A stretch of 64,000 nt of DNA, from positions 1,922,001-1,986,000 of the forward strand of contig NZ_VFMN01000001.1 of assembly GCF_006715055.1 (NCBI RefSeq), in the 5' to 3' direction. Positions 17,307 to 26,369 of this stretch are shown piece after piece. The notes under the pieces are model-generated. The model ran no database searches. It was not told where the DNA came from and saw only the letters and a list, made by a program, of their open reading frames with translations. The translations under genes were made by a program, and so were the position numbers. This stretch comes from Lapillicoccus jejuensis. GTDB lineage: Bacteria > Actinomycetota > Actinomycetes > Actinomycetales > Dermatophilaceae. Positions within the stretch are counted from its first letter, which is position 1, and each line of letters starts with the position of its first letter.

Positions 17307-17365
17307 CCCGGGCGGCGCAGCACCGCTCGACGCAGCACCAGCACCACCAGCAGCACCAGCACGAC

Positions 17366-17403
17366 GGACGGCCGTGACCCGCGGGGGCGGGGAGCGGCCG
17401 TCC
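17366..17403 (+). terminator. Possible hairpin after bldC
   Basis: GGACGGCCG (17366-17374) and CGGCCGTCC (17395-17403) are perfect 9-bp inverted arms with a 20-base G-rich loop. There is no T-run. It may end bldC transcription just before the next promoter. CAGCAC-rich short repeats lie at 17325-17362. Confidence 0.4.
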
Positions 17404-17430
17404 CGTGCGTCCGGGCCCTAGGCTGACGCG

Positions 17431-18636
17431 GTGGAGCGCAGCACGCAGGGGCACGACGAGAACGCCGTACGACGCCCCACCTGGGTGGCGATCACCCCCG
17501 GGTCGGCCAAGCGCACGGCGCTGCTCGCGATCCTGCTCGTCGCCGGGCTCCTGCTCGGGATCTGGGCCTTCGGCGCCCTGTCCGGGTTCCTCTTCCTCCT
17601 CGTCCTGTCCTGGCTGCTCTCGATCGCCATGGAGCCGCCGGTCGTGTGGCTCATGCGGCACGGCGTGCGCCCGCGGGGCCTCGCGACGGGCCTCGTCATG
17701 CTCGTCCTGCTGCTCGTCACGGGCGCGATCCTCCTGCTCTTCGGGCAGGTCTTCTTCCTCCAGGCCACCCAGCTCGGGCAGACCCTGCCGGGGACGACGG
17801 CGTCGGCGCTGGCCTGGGTCAACGAGCACCTCAACACCGACATCGACCTGACCAAGATCCAGACGACCCTCGACCTCACGCCGTCCAGGCTGGGCGAGCT
17901 CGCGGGTCGCTACGGCGGCGGCATCCTCGGCGTCTTCGGCTCGGTGCTCACCTTCCTCTTCGACCTGCTGACCATCCTCGTCTTCGCCTACTACCTGTCG
18001 GCGGACAGCCCGCGTCTGCGCCAGACCATCGGCTCGTTCCTCAACCCGCGCTACCAGGAGGTCATGCAGACCGTCTGGCAGATCGCGGTCGAGAAGACCG
18101 GCGGCTACGTCATCTCCAAGGTCGTCCTCGCGACCCTGTCCGCCGTCTTCCACGCGGCGTTCTTCTGGTACATCGACGTGCCGTTCTGGCTGCCGCTCGG
18201 CCTGCTGGCCGGCATCGTCGGGCAGTTCATCCCGACCATCGGCACCTACATCGGCATCCTGCTGCCCGCGCTCTTCACGGTCGTCTACAACCCGCGCAAC
18301 GTGCTGTGGATCGTCCTGTTCGCGACGGTCTACCAGCAGGTCGAGAACTACGTCTTCACCCCCCGCATCAGCCGGCGCACGATGGACGTGCACCCCGCCG
18401 TCGCGCTGGGGTCGGTCTTCGTCGGTGCCGCGCTCTTCGGACCGATCGGGGCCATCATCGGCATCCCGGTCGCGGCCGCGGCCATCACCATCATCGACAC
18501 CTTCCGCCGGCGGCACGAGCTGCTGCCGCAGCTGGCGGCCCTGCGCGAGGACGAGCTGCCGCCGGAGTCGGAGGAGGACGACGCCCCGGACGACGGCCCG
18601 GCGCCACCGGACCGCGTCCCCACCACCACCGGATGA
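17431..18636 (+). CDS. AI-2E family transporter (PerM-like permease)
   Basis: A 401-residue membrane protein with about eight helices (LLAILLVAGLLLGIWAFGAL, FLFLLVLSWLLSIAM, GLVMLVLLLVTGAILLLF and later pairs) and the family segment PFWLPLGLLAGIVGQFIPTIG. The C-terminus is acidic and disordered. Members export or exchange small solutes; some move autoinducer-2 or act as Na+/H+ antiporters, and the substrate is not predictable. TAGGCT at 17419-17424 lies six bases before the GTG, a leaderless start. Confidence 0.92.
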   Translation: MERSTQGHDENAVRRPTWVAITPGSAKRTALLAILLVAGLLLGIWAFGALSGFLFLLVLSWLLSIAMEPPVVWLMRHGVRPRGLATGLVMLVLLLVTGAILLLFGQVFFLQATQLGQTLPGTTASALAWVNEHLNTDIDLTKIQTTLDLTPSRLGELAGRYGGGILGVFGSVLTFLFDLLTILVFAYYLSADSPRLRQTIGSFLNPRYQEVMQTVWQIAVEKTGGYVISKVVLATLSAVFHAAFFWYIDVPFWLPLGLLAGIVGQFIPTIGTYIGILLPALFTVVYNPRNVLWIVLFATVYQQVENYVFTPRISRRTMDVHPAVALGSVFVGAALFGPIGAIIGIPVAAAAITIIDTFRRRHELLPQLAALREDELPPESEEDDAPDDGPAPPDRVPTTTG

Positions 18637-18703
18637 GCCGGCGGCCCGGGGAGGAGCGCCGCCCGGGGGGTGCGGCCGACCCCGGTGAGAAGGCCCGGCC
18701 CGG

Positions 18704-20287
18704 TCAGCCGGCGCGCGGGACGGGCGGCCGCAGCACCTCGGGCAGCGTCGCCCACCACGTGAGGGCGCTGACCCACGCCGCGTCGTCGCGCGGGTGCGCG
18801 CGGTCCAGCAGGTCCTCGAGCAGGTCGAACCGGCCGCGCATCCCGAGGGCGTAGCAGACGCCCCACGCGTTGCCCGGGTCGACGGGCGTCCGCGGCGCCG
18901 CCGGGTCGGTGAGGTGCGCGACGGCGTACGCGTGCAGCTGCGGGTCGACGGTGTCCGCCCCCGGGGCCGGTGGGGGGACGTTGCCGAGCGCGGCGCCCGC
19001 GTGCGACATCAGCTCGGCGTCGCCGCGTCGGCCGAGGGCCAGGTCGAGCAGGAGCGGGACGTCCTCGGGCTGGGCGAGGAAGGACAGCATCGACAGGTCG
19101 GCGACGGCGCGACCGGTGTCGTCGGCGTCGACCGCCCCGGCGAGGTCCTGGGCCACCACCCGTCCCAGCGTGCGCCCCTGGGGCGCGAGGAGCAGGACCG
19201 CGAGCGCGGTGTCGCGCCGGTCCAGGTGCGGCTCGTCGAGCGCGGTGTCGAGCAGCGCGGCGAGGTCCGGGTCGCGCACGTCGGAGGGCACGTCGCGGGC
19301 CAGCGCGTCGAGGGTCGCCGCCCGTACGGCGTCCTGCCGCTCGCGCTCGAGCCCCGTCCAGGCCAGGACGTCGCGCACCTCGCGGCGCTGCTGCGCCGTG
19401 AGCCGCAGCCGACGTCCGCGGCCCGTCGCGTCGGGGAAGGTGCGGCTCTCGGCGCGCAGGGCGAGGCTGGCGCCGGCCTTGCGGGTGCGCAGCGGCTGGG
19501 CCTCGTCGGCGACGACGTCGGCCGCGACGGCGAGCATCTCCTGGGCCACGCCGTGGTCGACCAGCCCGTGCCGCACGAGGGTCGTCGCGGTCGACAGCGA
19601 GGCCCACAGCGAGCGCGGGTTCGGCGGGGCGGTCAGGGCGCGCAGCAGCACGTCGTGACCGCGGGGGTCCGGCGTGTAGCGCAGCAGCGTCGCGTAGTCG
19701 GAGTAGAGCTGGACGTCGTCGTCGATGAGCGCGCTCTCGATGAGCTCGATGAGGACACCGGTCACCGACCGGTCACCGCCGAGCCGGACGGCCGCCTCCC
19801 ACCGGTGCGCGTACTCCAGCCCGGTGGACACCGACGTCTCGAGGGTCAGCCGGTGCAGCAGCGTCTCCCAGTCGCGGGAGCGGACGAGGACGTGCGGGAC
19901 GAGCGAGACGAGCATCGAGAAGCGGTCCCACTCGACGCCGGTCATCGGCTCGTAGGTGAGCACCTTCTCCAGCAGCGGCATCGCCTCGAGGACGACGTCG
20001 TCGGGGACGGTCGTCGGTGGCAGGGCCGGGCCGCGGCGCAGCGGGTCGTCCTCGCGCGCGAGCAGGTCGACGGAGCGCAGCAGCTGGCCCTCGGGCAGCT
20101 CGAGCGCGGTCTCGTAGCGCCGGACGAGGTCGTGGCCGAGGACGACCGACCCGTCCTCCCAGCGCTTGACCTGTGCCCGGTGCGGCTGGTCGGGCAGCAC
20201 CCGGACGAAGCCGGCGGCCGAGCGGCGGGAGCGGTCGGCGGCGTGCCGGCGCGCGGTGCGCAGCACCCACTGGAACCGACCGATCAC
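18704..20287 (-). CDS. HTH-containing protein with HEAT-like helical repeats, function unknown
   Basis: I prefer GTG 20287 (527 residues), preceded by GGGGA; ATG 20344 would add 19 residues. The N-terminus (FQWVLRTARRHAADRSRRSAAGF, then VLPDQPHRAQVKRWEDGSVVLGHDLVRRYETALELP) resembles an XRE-like helix-turn-helix. The remaining 400 residues are mostly alpha-helical, with HEAT-like pairs such as GVLIELIESALIDDDVQLYSDYATLLRYTPDPRG. I do not recognise the family beyond actinobacterial hypothetical proteins. It lies 66 bp downstream of the DHA2 exporter gene on the same strand and may be co-transcribed. Confidence 0.7.
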   Translation of the reverse strand: MIGRFQWVLRTARRHAADRSRRSAAGFVRVLPDQPHRAQVKRWEDGSVVLGHDLVRRYETALELPEGQLLRSVDLLAREDDPLRRGPALPPTTVPDDVVLEAMPLLEKVLTYEPMTGVEWDRFSMLVSLVPHVLVRSRDWETLLHRLTLETSVSTGLEYAHRWEAAVRLGGDRSVTGVLIELIESALIDDDVQLYSDYATLLRYTPDPRGHDVLLRALTAPPNPRSLWASLSTATTLVRHGLVDHGVAQEMLAVAADVVADEAQPLRTRKAGASLALRAESRTFPDATGRGRRLRLTAQQRREVRDVLAWTGLERERQDAVRAATLDALARDVPSDVRDPDLAALLDTALDEPHLDRRDTALAVLLLAPQGRTLGRVVAQDLAGAVDADDTGRAVADLSMLSFLAQPEDVPLLLDLALGRRGDAELMSHAGAALGNVPPPAPGADTVDPQLHAYAVAHLTDPAAPRTPVDPGNAWGVCYALGMRGRFDLLEDLLDRAHPRDDAAWVSALTWWATLPEVLRPPVPRAG

Positions 20288-20353
20288 GGCTTCCCCGACC
20301 CTTCCTGCAGGCCGTTTCCCTCCCCGTGCGCTGCGGGAGCCCATCGTAGGCGG

Positions 20354-21808
20354 TCAGGCGTCCGTACGGGCCCGACCGGCGGGCAGGCGCGTCGCGACGA
20401 GCGTCGCGACGACGAGCGCGGCGGCCCCGACGAGCACCGCCGGCCGCGCCGCATCGACGTACGACGTCGGGAGCAGGCGCCCGCCCGCCCCGGTGAACAC
20501 CGCGGTGAGCACGGCCGTCCCGAGAGCGACGCCGAGCTCGCGCACCGTCGAGTTCACCCCCGAGGCCTTGGCGTGGTCGGCCTCGTCGAGCTCGGCGAGC
20601 AGCGCGGTCGCCGACGGGGCGAAGACGAGCGCCATCCCCACCCCGGCGAGCAGGAACGAGGGGACGAGGACGCCGTACGCGACCGTGGGCGACATCGTCA
20701 GGGCGATGGCCGCGAGCGCGACCGCCTGCAGGGCGAGTCCCGTGACCATGAGCGCGCGGGTGCCGACCCGGGGCGCGACCGCGCCCGCGATCGGCGCGAC
20801 GACCATCGGCGCGAGGGTCCACGGCATCGTCTGGACGGCGGCGTGCAGCGGCGAGCTCCCCTGGACGACCTGGAGGAACTGGATGAGCAGGAAGATGGCG
20901 CCGAAGGTGCCGAAGCTGAAGGCGAACCCGACGACGTTGGTCACCGAGAACGAGCGGTCGCGGAAGAGCCGCAGCGGCACCAGCGGCGAGGCGGTGCGGC
21001 GCTGGCGCTGCAGGAAGGCCGCGAGGAGGACGACGCCGACGGCGAGCTCGCCGACGACGCCCGCGCTGGACCAGCCGTCGTCGTTGCCGCGGACGACGGC
21101 GTGGACGAGCGCGAGCACGCCGAGCGCGGCCAGCCCGGCGCCGAGGACGTCGAGCGGGGCGCGGACCCCGCGGTCGTCGCGCAGCGCCCAGACGGCGAGC
21201 GGCACGGCGACGACGGCGACGGGGACGTTGATCCAGAAGATCGCCTGCCAGCTCCAGCCCTCGAGGACGGCCCCGCCGACGAGCGGGCCGACGGCGACGC
21301 CGAGGCCGGAGATCCCGCCCCACACGCCGATGGCCAGGGCGCGCCGCTCCCGGCTCACGGCGCCCGCGATGAGGGCGAGCGACAGCGGGAGGATGGCCGC
21401 GCCGCCGAGCCCCTGGACGGCGCGGGCGGCGATGAGCTGAGCCGGGGTCGAGGAGAGCGCGGCGAGGGCCGAGCCGACGGCGAAGACCGTGGTGCCGGCG
21501 AGGAAGACGGTCCGCCGGCCGAGCCGGTCGCCGAGGCCGGCGGCGAGCAGGATGAGGCTGGCGAAGGCGAGCGTGTAGGCGTTGACGAACCACTGCAGCT
21601 GCTCGACCGAGGCGCCGAGCCGCTCGTGCAGCACCGGGAGCGCGTTGGTCATGACGAGGTTGTCGAGCGTCGCCATGAACATCGGCAGCGACGCGGCGGC
21701 GATGACGAGGGCGACGGGACGTCGCCGTCCCGTCGGTGGCGCGGGGGCGTCCGCCCCGACGGGCAGGACGGGGGTCGGGGGGACGGCGGGCGTGGTGTCG
21801 AGGCTCAT
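20354..21808 (-). CDS. DHA2-type MFS multidrug exporter
   Basis: A 484-residue, 14-helix major facilitator. Motif A is present as GDRLGRRTVFLAG, and motif C-like glycines occur in GVWGGISGLGVAVGPLVGGAV. The N-terminal MFMATLDNLVMTNALPVL resembles the EmrB/QacA group, which exports cationic or hydrophobic drugs with protons. It diverges from a TetR gene, and its consensus promoter is interleaved with two copies of a GTAATC palindrome. Repression by that TetR and induction by an export substrate is the clear inference. Confidence 0.92.
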   Translation of the reverse strand: MSLDTTPAVPPTPVLPVGADAPAPPTGRRRPVALVIAAASLPMFMATLDNLVMTNALPVLHERLGASVEQLQWFVNAYTLAFASLILLAAGLGDRLGRRTVFLAGTTVFAVGSALAALSSTPAQLIAARAVQGLGGAAILPLSLALIAGAVSRERRALAIGVWGGISGLGVAVGPLVGGAVLEGWSWQAIFWINVPVAVVAVPLAVWALRDDRGVRAPLDVLGAGLAALGVLALVHAVVRGNDDGWSSAGVVGELAVGVVLLAAFLQRQRRTASPLVPLRLFRDRSFSVTNVVGFAFSFGTFGAIFLLIQFLQVVQGSSPLHAAVQTMPWTLAPMVVAPIAGAVAPRVGTRALMVTGLALQAVALAAIALTMSPTVAYGVLVPSFLLAGVGMALVFAPSATALLAELDEADHAKASGVNSTVRELGVALGTAVLTAVFTGAGGRLLPTSYVDAARPAVLVGAAALVVATLVATRLPAGRARTDA

Positions 21809-21829
21809 GGGTGGCTCCGGGGACTTGTA

Positions 21830-21845
21830 GTAATCGGATGATTAC
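21830..21845. promoter_or_regulatory. TetR operator 1
   Basis: GTAATC-GGAT-GATTAC is a perfect palindrome with 6-bp arms in the exporter gene leader, downstream of its predicted start point. It shares its half-site with operator 2. Confidence 0.82.
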
Positions 21846-21857
21846 CTCTCACGGCAG

Positions 21858-21887
21858 ACGGTAGTAATCAACTGATAACCTTGTCAA
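21858..21887 (-). promoter_or_regulatory. Promoter of the DHA2 exporter gene
   Basis: Reading leftward, a consensus TTGACA (21887-21882), an 18-base spacer, and TACCGT (21863-21858). Operator 2 fills the spacer almost exactly. Confidence 0.8.
21864..21879. promoter_or_regulatory. TetR operator 2
   Basis: GTAATC-AACT-GATAAC matches operator 1 with one changed base in the right arm. It sits in the spacer of the exporter promoter and overlaps the TAACCT -10 box (21876-21881) of the tetR gene, so one bound dimer could shut both genes. Confidence 0.82.
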
Positions 21888-21888
21888 C

Positions 21889-22527
21889 ATGGTCGACGCG
21901 CAGCCCCCCCAGCCCGCCGCGCGCCGGATGTCCGCCACCGAGCGCCGGGAGCAGATCGTCCAGGCCGCCACCGCGGTCTTCGGCGCCCGGGGGTACGGCG
22001 GCACGACGACGGACGACATCGCCCGCGCCGCGGGGGTGAGCCAGCCGTACGTCGTCCGGCTCTTCGGCACCAAGGAGGCGCTCTTCCTCGCCGCCCTCGA
22101 GGACGCGGTCGAGCACCTCGTCGTCACCTTCCGCGGGGTCCTCGAGCAGGAGGCTGGCACCGCGCCGGTCGACGTCGAGCAGCGCTACGGCACCCTCGGC
22201 GAGGCCTACGTCGAGCTCCTGCGGGTGCGCGGTCTGCACCTGCTGCTCAGCCAGGCCTTCCTGCTCGGCGCGCACCCGGTCATCGGCGCGGCGGCCCGGC
22301 ACGGGTTCGCCCGCATCTGGCGGCTGCTGCGCGACGAGGCCGGGCTGAGCGGCGAGGAGGCGCACGAGTTCCTCGCCCACGGCATGCTCATCAACACGAT
22401 GCTGGGCCTGCGCGTCACGGAGGACTACGGCCGCGACGACGACATGACCGAGCTCCTCGACACCTGCTTCCCGACCAAGATCCACTCGGTGCTCGCCGTC
22501 GCCCCCCGCGTCGCCGAGCCCTGGTGA
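21889..22527 (+). CDS. TetR family transcriptional repressor
   Basis: A 212-residue regulator. The N-terminal HTH reads RREQIVQAATAVFGARGYGGTTTDDIARAAGVSQPYVVRLFGTKEALF (shown in pieces: RREQIVQAATAVFGARGYGG, TTDDIARAAGVSQPYVVRLF). The C-terminal helical ligand domain is variable, as usual. It is divergent from the DHA2 exporter, and two GTAATC-type operators lie between them. TAACCT ends seven bases before the ATG, suggesting a leaderless, autoregulated transcript. Confidence 0.93.
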   Translation: MVDAQPPQPAARRMSATERREQIVQAATAVFGARGYGGTTTDDIARAAGVSQPYVVRLFGTKEALFLAALEDAVEHLVVTFRGVLEQEAGTAPVDVEQRYGTLGEAYVELLRVRGLHLLLSQAFLLGAHPVIGAAARHGFARIWRLLRDEAGLSGEEAHEFLAHGMLINTMLGLRVTEDYGRDDDMTELLDTCFPTKIHSVLAVAPRVAEPW

Positions 22528-22646
22528 GCGGCGGGCACGCGACCGGCCTGCCACGTCACTGGGCGTAGCCTGCGACACCACGGCCCGCAGGACGGGACCG
22601 ACGCCGACCGGGCACCGGCGGGCGGAGCGCGCGAGGAGGGGAGCGG

Positions 22647-23879
22647 ATGCGTCGCGGCACCAACCTCCCTGCCGTCGGCGGGTTCAACCAGTCGGTCGTG
22701 CTCGACCTCGTGCGCCGCGCCGGCGAGGGCATCTCGCGGGTGGAGATCGCCGAGGCGAGCGGCCTGTCGCCGCAGACGGTCAGCAACCTCACCCGACGGC
22801 TGCTCGCCGACGGTCTCGTCCGCGAGAGCGGCAAGCGGATCGCCGGGCCGGGCAAGCCGCGCACGATCCTCACGCTCGACCCCCGAGGGGGGTACGCCGT
22901 CGGGGTGCACCTCGACCCGAGCGTCGTCACCTACGTGCTGGCCGACCTCGAGGGTCGCGTCGTCCTCGACCGGCGGGTGCGCACCCCTCGCCAGGTGCAG
23001 CCCGAGGCCGTGGTGACGCAGATGGCGCAGACCATCGGCGCCCTCGTCGAGGCCTCCGGGGTCGCGCCGGACCGGGTGCTCGGCGTCGGCATCGCGGCGC
23101 CGGGGCCCATCGACCGAGAGACGGGCACGGTCCTCGACCCGCCGCTGCTCGCCGGCTGGCACCGCGTCCCGTTGCGCGCGGCGCTGGCCGAGCGGCTCGG
23201 CCTGCCGGTCGGTCTCGAGAAGGACGTCACCGCCGCCGCCACCGCGGAGCTGTGGTCGCCGGAGGGGACGTCGCACCCGCACCAGGCCTTCTTCTACTAC
23301 GGCACCGGTGTCGGGCTGGGGGTCGCCCTGGACGCCGAGGTGGTGCGCGGGTCGTCGGCCAACGCCGGCGACATCGGCCACCTCCTGGTCCGCGGCGACG
23401 GACCGCCCTGCGCGTGCGGGCAGCGCGGCTGCCTGGGGGAGAGCGCGAGCCCGGCGCGGATGGTGCGCGAGGCGGCGGACCTCGGCGTGCTCGACCTCCC
23501 GGCTCGCGACCTCACCCTCGTCGAGGTCGACCGCGCCTTCACCCGGCTCGCGACCGCGGCGGCCCGCGAGGACCCTCAGGCGATGGAGATCCTGCGCCGC
23601 GCCGGGCACGACATCGGCCGCGCCCTCGTCCTCGTCGCCAACCTCCTCGACATCGACACGGTCGTCTGCGGCGGACCGTTCTGGGACCGGCTGGCGCCGG
23701 TGGCGCTGCCCGAGGTGCGTCGCGTCGTCGACGGCGACCCGGCCGTCGTCACCACCCACCCGGTCCGGGTCCTCGAGACCGCGCTGGGCTCCGACGTCAC
23801 GGCGCTCGGCGCCGCCGCGCTCGTGCTCGACGCGGTGCACTCGCCGCGCCCGGCCGGGCTGCTCATCACCGCGCCCTGA
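22647..23879 (+). CDS. ROK family transcriptional regulator of mannoside use
   Basis: A 410-residue ROK repressor, with GGAGGGGAG before ATG 22647. An N-terminal winged helix (GISRVEIAEASGLSPQTVSNL and RRLLADGLVRE) precedes a sugar-kinase-like ROK domain with GVGIAAPGPID, EKDVTAAATAE, FFYYGTGVGLGVALD, the zinc motif CACGQRGCLGE and an ASPARM segment. ROK repressors release DNA on binding a sugar or sugar phosphate. The downstream ABC importer and GH38 mannosidase indicate that its inducer derives from mannosides. A strong hairpin separates it from the ABC operon, which has its own promoter. Confidence 0.93.
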   Translation: MRRGTNLPAVGGFNQSVVLDLVRRAGEGISRVEIAEASGLSPQTVSNLTRRLLADGLVRESGKRIAGPGKPRTILTLDPRGGYAVGVHLDPSVVTYVLADLEGRVVLDRRVRTPRQVQPEAVVTQMAQTIGALVEASGVAPDRVLGVGIAAPGPIDRETGTVLDPPLLAGWHRVPLRAALAERLGLPVGLEKDVTAAATAELWSPEGTSHPHQAFFYYGTGVGLGVALDAEVVRGSSANAGDIGHLLVRGDGPPCACGQRGCLGESASPARMVREAADLGVLDLPARDLTLVEVDRAFTRLATAAAREDPQAMEILRRAGHDIGRALVLVANLLDIDTVVCGGPFWDRLAPVALPEVRRVVDGDPAVVTTHPVRVLETALGSDVTALGAAALVLDAVHSPRPAGLLITAP

Positions 23880-23893
23880 CCGCCGGTCGGGCG

Positions 23894-23922
23894 CGAGGAG
23901 GTCGGCGCTGCCGGCCTCCTCG
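23894..23922 (+). terminator. Terminator hairpin after the ROK gene
   Basis: CGAGGAGGTCGGC, loop GCT, GCCGGCCTCCTCG: a 13-bp stem with one T-G wobble, 14 bases after the stop codon. It has no strong T-run, as is common in high-GC actinobacteria. Confidence 0.75.
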
Positions 23923-23994
23923 AGGCGGTGGGGCGTCGTACCCCGTCGGGCCCGGGATCGAACCCACGGTTCGGTGACGATTCCCGGGAAGGCC

Positions 23995-24023
23995 TTGACA
24001 ACGGGTTCGTCCACCGTCTTTAT
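23995..24023 (+). promoter_or_regulatory. Promoter of the mannoside ABC operon
   Basis: A consensus TTGACA (23995-24000), 17 bases, then CTTTAT (24018-24023) inside the AT-rich CTTTATTAACTCCC. The AT-rich patch overlapping the -10 box is a plausible ROK operator. A 60-base leader and AGGAG precede the binding-protein start. Confidence 0.72.
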
Positions 24024-24083
24024 TAACTCCCATCGGCACGGCTGCGGGGTCGCACCGGCCACCGTCACGAAGGAGTGAATGGG

Positions 24084-25436
24084 ATGAGCAAGCGCGTCGC
24101 TGCGGTCGTGTCCGTGGGGCTGGTGGCCGGACTGGCGTCGGCCTGCGGCGGTGGGGGCAGCAGCTCCTCGTCGTCCGACACCATCAAGGTCGCCTACCAG
24201 AAGTACGGCACCTTCACGCAGATGGACGACCTCATGCAGAAGGTCAAGAAGGACTTCGAGTCGACGCACAAGGGCGTCACCGTCCAGCTGGTGCCGATCC
24301 AGGCGACCGAGGGCGACTACTACACGAAGCTCGCGCTGATGAACAAGTCCGCGTCGACGGCGCCGGACGTCATGTACGAGGACACCTTCCAGGTGAAGTC
24401 CGACGTCAAGGCGGGCTACCTCGCGCCGATGGACGACTACCTCGCGAAGTGGTCGGACTGGAGCCAGTTCTACGACAACGCCAAGCAGGCCGGCCTCGGT
24501 GACGACGGCAAGACGTACGGCGTCTCGATGGGCACCGACACGCGCGCCCTCTGGTACAACAAGGAGCTGTTCGCCAAGGCGGGCCTGCAGGTGCCGTGGC
24601 AGCCGAAGACGTGGGCCGACATCCTCACCGCGGCCAAGACGATCAAGGCCAAGCTCCCCGGGGTCATCCCCTTCAACATCTACTCGGGCAAGGCGCAGGG
24701 CGAGGGCGCGACCATGCAGGGCTTCGAGATGCTGCTCTACGGCACGAAGGACACGCTGTACGACGCCTCGTCGAAGAAGTGGATCGCCGGCTCGCAGGGC
24801 TTCAAGGACTCGCTCGGGTTCCTGGGCAACGTCTTCTCGCAGGGTCTGGCCCCGACGCCCGAGCAGTCGCTGGACAAGAACATCGGCACGACCATCGCGA
24901 CCGAGTGGCTCCCCCAGGGCAAGCTCGCCATCGACCTCAACGGCTCGTGGCAGAGCGGCACCTGGATCGAGGGCGGCTCGAAGCCGTGGCCGGAGTGGAG
25001 CACCGTGATGGGGCAGGCCGCGATGCCGACCCAGGACGGGCAGGACCCGGGCTCGACGTCGATGTCGGGTGGCTGGACCCTCGCCATGGGCTCGAAGAGC
25101 AAGAACAAGCAGGCGGCGTTCGACTTCATCTCGACGGCGCTCAACAAGGACAACTCGATGGCCTACGACATCGCGGCCAGCCAGATCGCCGTCCGCAAGG
25201 ACGTGTCCGAGGACCCGTCGTACGACAAGGCGAACCCGTCCTTCGCGTTCTTCTCCTCGCTGGTCAAGGTGACGCACTTCCGTCCCGCGACCGCCGACTA
25301 CCCGAAGATCTCCAACGACATCCAGGTCGCGATGGAGTCGGTCATGACGAGCCAGCAGACCCCGGAGCAGGCGGCCTCCACCTACGACCAGGCGCTCGAG
25401 GGCATCGTCGGCCCGGACAACGTCACCAAGCAGTGA
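24084..25436 (+). CDS. ABC sugar-binding lipoprotein
   Basis: 450 residues from ATG 24084 (AGGAG at 24071-24075); GTG 24075 is less well placed. A signal peptide ends in GLASAC, with Cys21 as the lipid-attachment residue. A Gly/Ser linker and a family 1 solute-binding fold follow (DTIKVAYQKYGTFTQMDDLM, TAPDVMYEDTFQVKSDVKAGYLAPMDDYL, YGVSMGTDTRALWYNKELFAKAG, GKLAIDLNGSW). It would deliver oligosaccharides to the two permeases downstream. Its stop overlaps the next start (GTGA). With the GH38 gene at the end of the operon, mannose-containing glycans are the likely ligands. Confidence 0.95.
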   Translation: MSKRVAAVVSVGLVAGLASACGGGGSSSSSSDTIKVAYQKYGTFTQMDDLMQKVKKDFESTHKGVTVQLVPIQATEGDYYTKLALMNKSASTAPDVMYEDTFQVKSDVKAGYLAPMDDYLAKWSDWSQFYDNAKQAGLGDDGKTYGVSMGTDTRALWYNKELFAKAGLQVPWQPKTWADILTAAKTIKAKLPGVIPFNIYSGKAQGEGATMQGFEMLLYGTKDTLYDASSKKWIAGSQGFKDSLGFLGNVFSQGLAPTPEQSLDKNIGTTIATEWLPQGKLAIDLNGSWQSGTWIEGGSKPWPEWSTVMGQAAMPTQDGQDPGSTSMSGGWTLAMGSKSKNKQAAFDFISTALNKDNSMAYDIAASQIAVRKDVSEDPSYDKANPSFAFFSSLVKVTHFRPATADYPKISNDIQVAMESVMTSQQTPEQAASTYDQALEGIVGPDNVTKQ

Positions 25437-26368
25437 CCGCCCAGGTCGCTCCCTCCGCCGCCGCCCGGGTCGCCCCGGGCGGCGGTGGGGAGCGCCGCTC
25501 CGGCTGGCGCTCCGCCGGCCGCGCGGCGCCGCTCCTGCCGGCGGTCGTCCTGCTGGCGATCTTCCTGCTCGGCCCGGTCATCAGCGCCTTCGTCGGCGCC
25601 TTCACCAACTCGGCCCTCACCGGCGCCGCGGCGCAGGACACCCAGTTCGTGGGGTTCGCCAACTTCACCGAGCTGTTCGCGGACCCGAACTTCCCCAAGT
25701 CCGTCGTCCTCACGCTGGTCTTCCTCATCGGGTCGGCCGTCGTCGGGCAGAACGTCCTCGGGATGACGCTGGCGGTGCTCATGCGCTCGGCCTCGTCGGT
25801 GGTGCGCACCATCACCGGCACCGTCGTGGTCGGGGCGTGGATCCTGCCTGAGATCGTCGCCAGCTTCGCCGCCTACGCGTTCTTCGGCAAGGACGGCACG
25901 GCCAACGCGATCCTCGGTCTCGTCGGGATCACCGGTCCGTCGTGGCTCTACAGCCTGCCCATGCTGTCGGTGATCATCGCCAACGTGTGGCGCGGCACGG
26001 CCTTCTCGATGCTCGTCTACTCCGCCGCGCTCAACGACGTCCCCCTCGAGATCGTCGAGTCGGCCGAGGTCGACGGGGCCTCGGGGTGGCAGCGGCTGAC
26101 CCGGATCACGCTCCCGATGATCCGGCGCAGCATCTCCACCAACCTCATGCTCACGACGCTGCAGACCCTGTCGGTCTTCACGCTCATCTACGTGATGACG
26201 GGCGGCGGCCCGGGGACCAACTCCTCGACCCTGCCGATCCTCGCCTATCAGGAGGCCTTCTCCTTCGGGCAGCTCGGCTTCGGTACGGCGATCGCCCTCA
26301 TCCTGCTGCTGGTCGGCGCGCTCTTCTCGTTGATCTACATCCGCGCCCTGCGACCGGAGGTCGACTGA
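25433..26368 (+). CDS. ABC sugar permease, MalF-type
   Basis: A 311-residue permease starting at GTG 25433, which overlaps the binding-protein stop by GTGA. Six helices are visible. The EAA loop that docks the ATPase reads EIVESAEVDGASGWQRLTRITLPMI (pieces EIVESAEVDGASGWQRL, TRITLPMI). It pairs with the MalG-type permease that starts two bases after its stop. No ATPase gene is present; actinobacterial sugar importers commonly share one MsiK-type ATPase encoded elsewhere. Confidence 0.95.
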   Translation: MTAQVAPSAAARVAPGGGGERRSGWRSAGRAAPLLPAVVLLAIFLLGPVISAFVGAFTNSALTGAAAQDTQFVGFANFTELFADPNFPKSVVLTLVFLIGSAVVGQNVLGMTLAVLMRSASSVVRTITGTVVVGAWILPEIVASFAAYAFFGKDGTANAILGLVGITGPSWLYSLPMLSVIIANVWRGTAFSMLVYSAALNDVPLEIVESAEVDGASGWQRLTRITLPMIRRSISTNLMLTTLQTLSVFTLIYVMTGGGPGTNSSTLPILAYQEAFSFGQLGFGTAIALILLLVGALFSLIYIRALRPEVD

Positions 26369-26369
26369 C

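Noticed and set aside
17325-17362. CAGCAC-rich short repeats after bldC considered as a CRISPR-like or coding repeat
   Set aside because: Units are 6-9 bp, irregular and without spacers; low-complexity DNA only.
18794-21841. 1015-codon plus-strand frame opposite the DHA2 exporter and HTH/HEAT protein
   Set aside because: Spans two real minus-strand genes and their promoter, has no recognisable motif, and is typical of GC-rich shadow frames.
24075-24083. GTG 24075 as the start of the sugar-binding lipoprotein
   Set aside because: It overlaps the AGGAG ribosome site itself; ATG 24084 has correct spacing and gives a better signal peptide.
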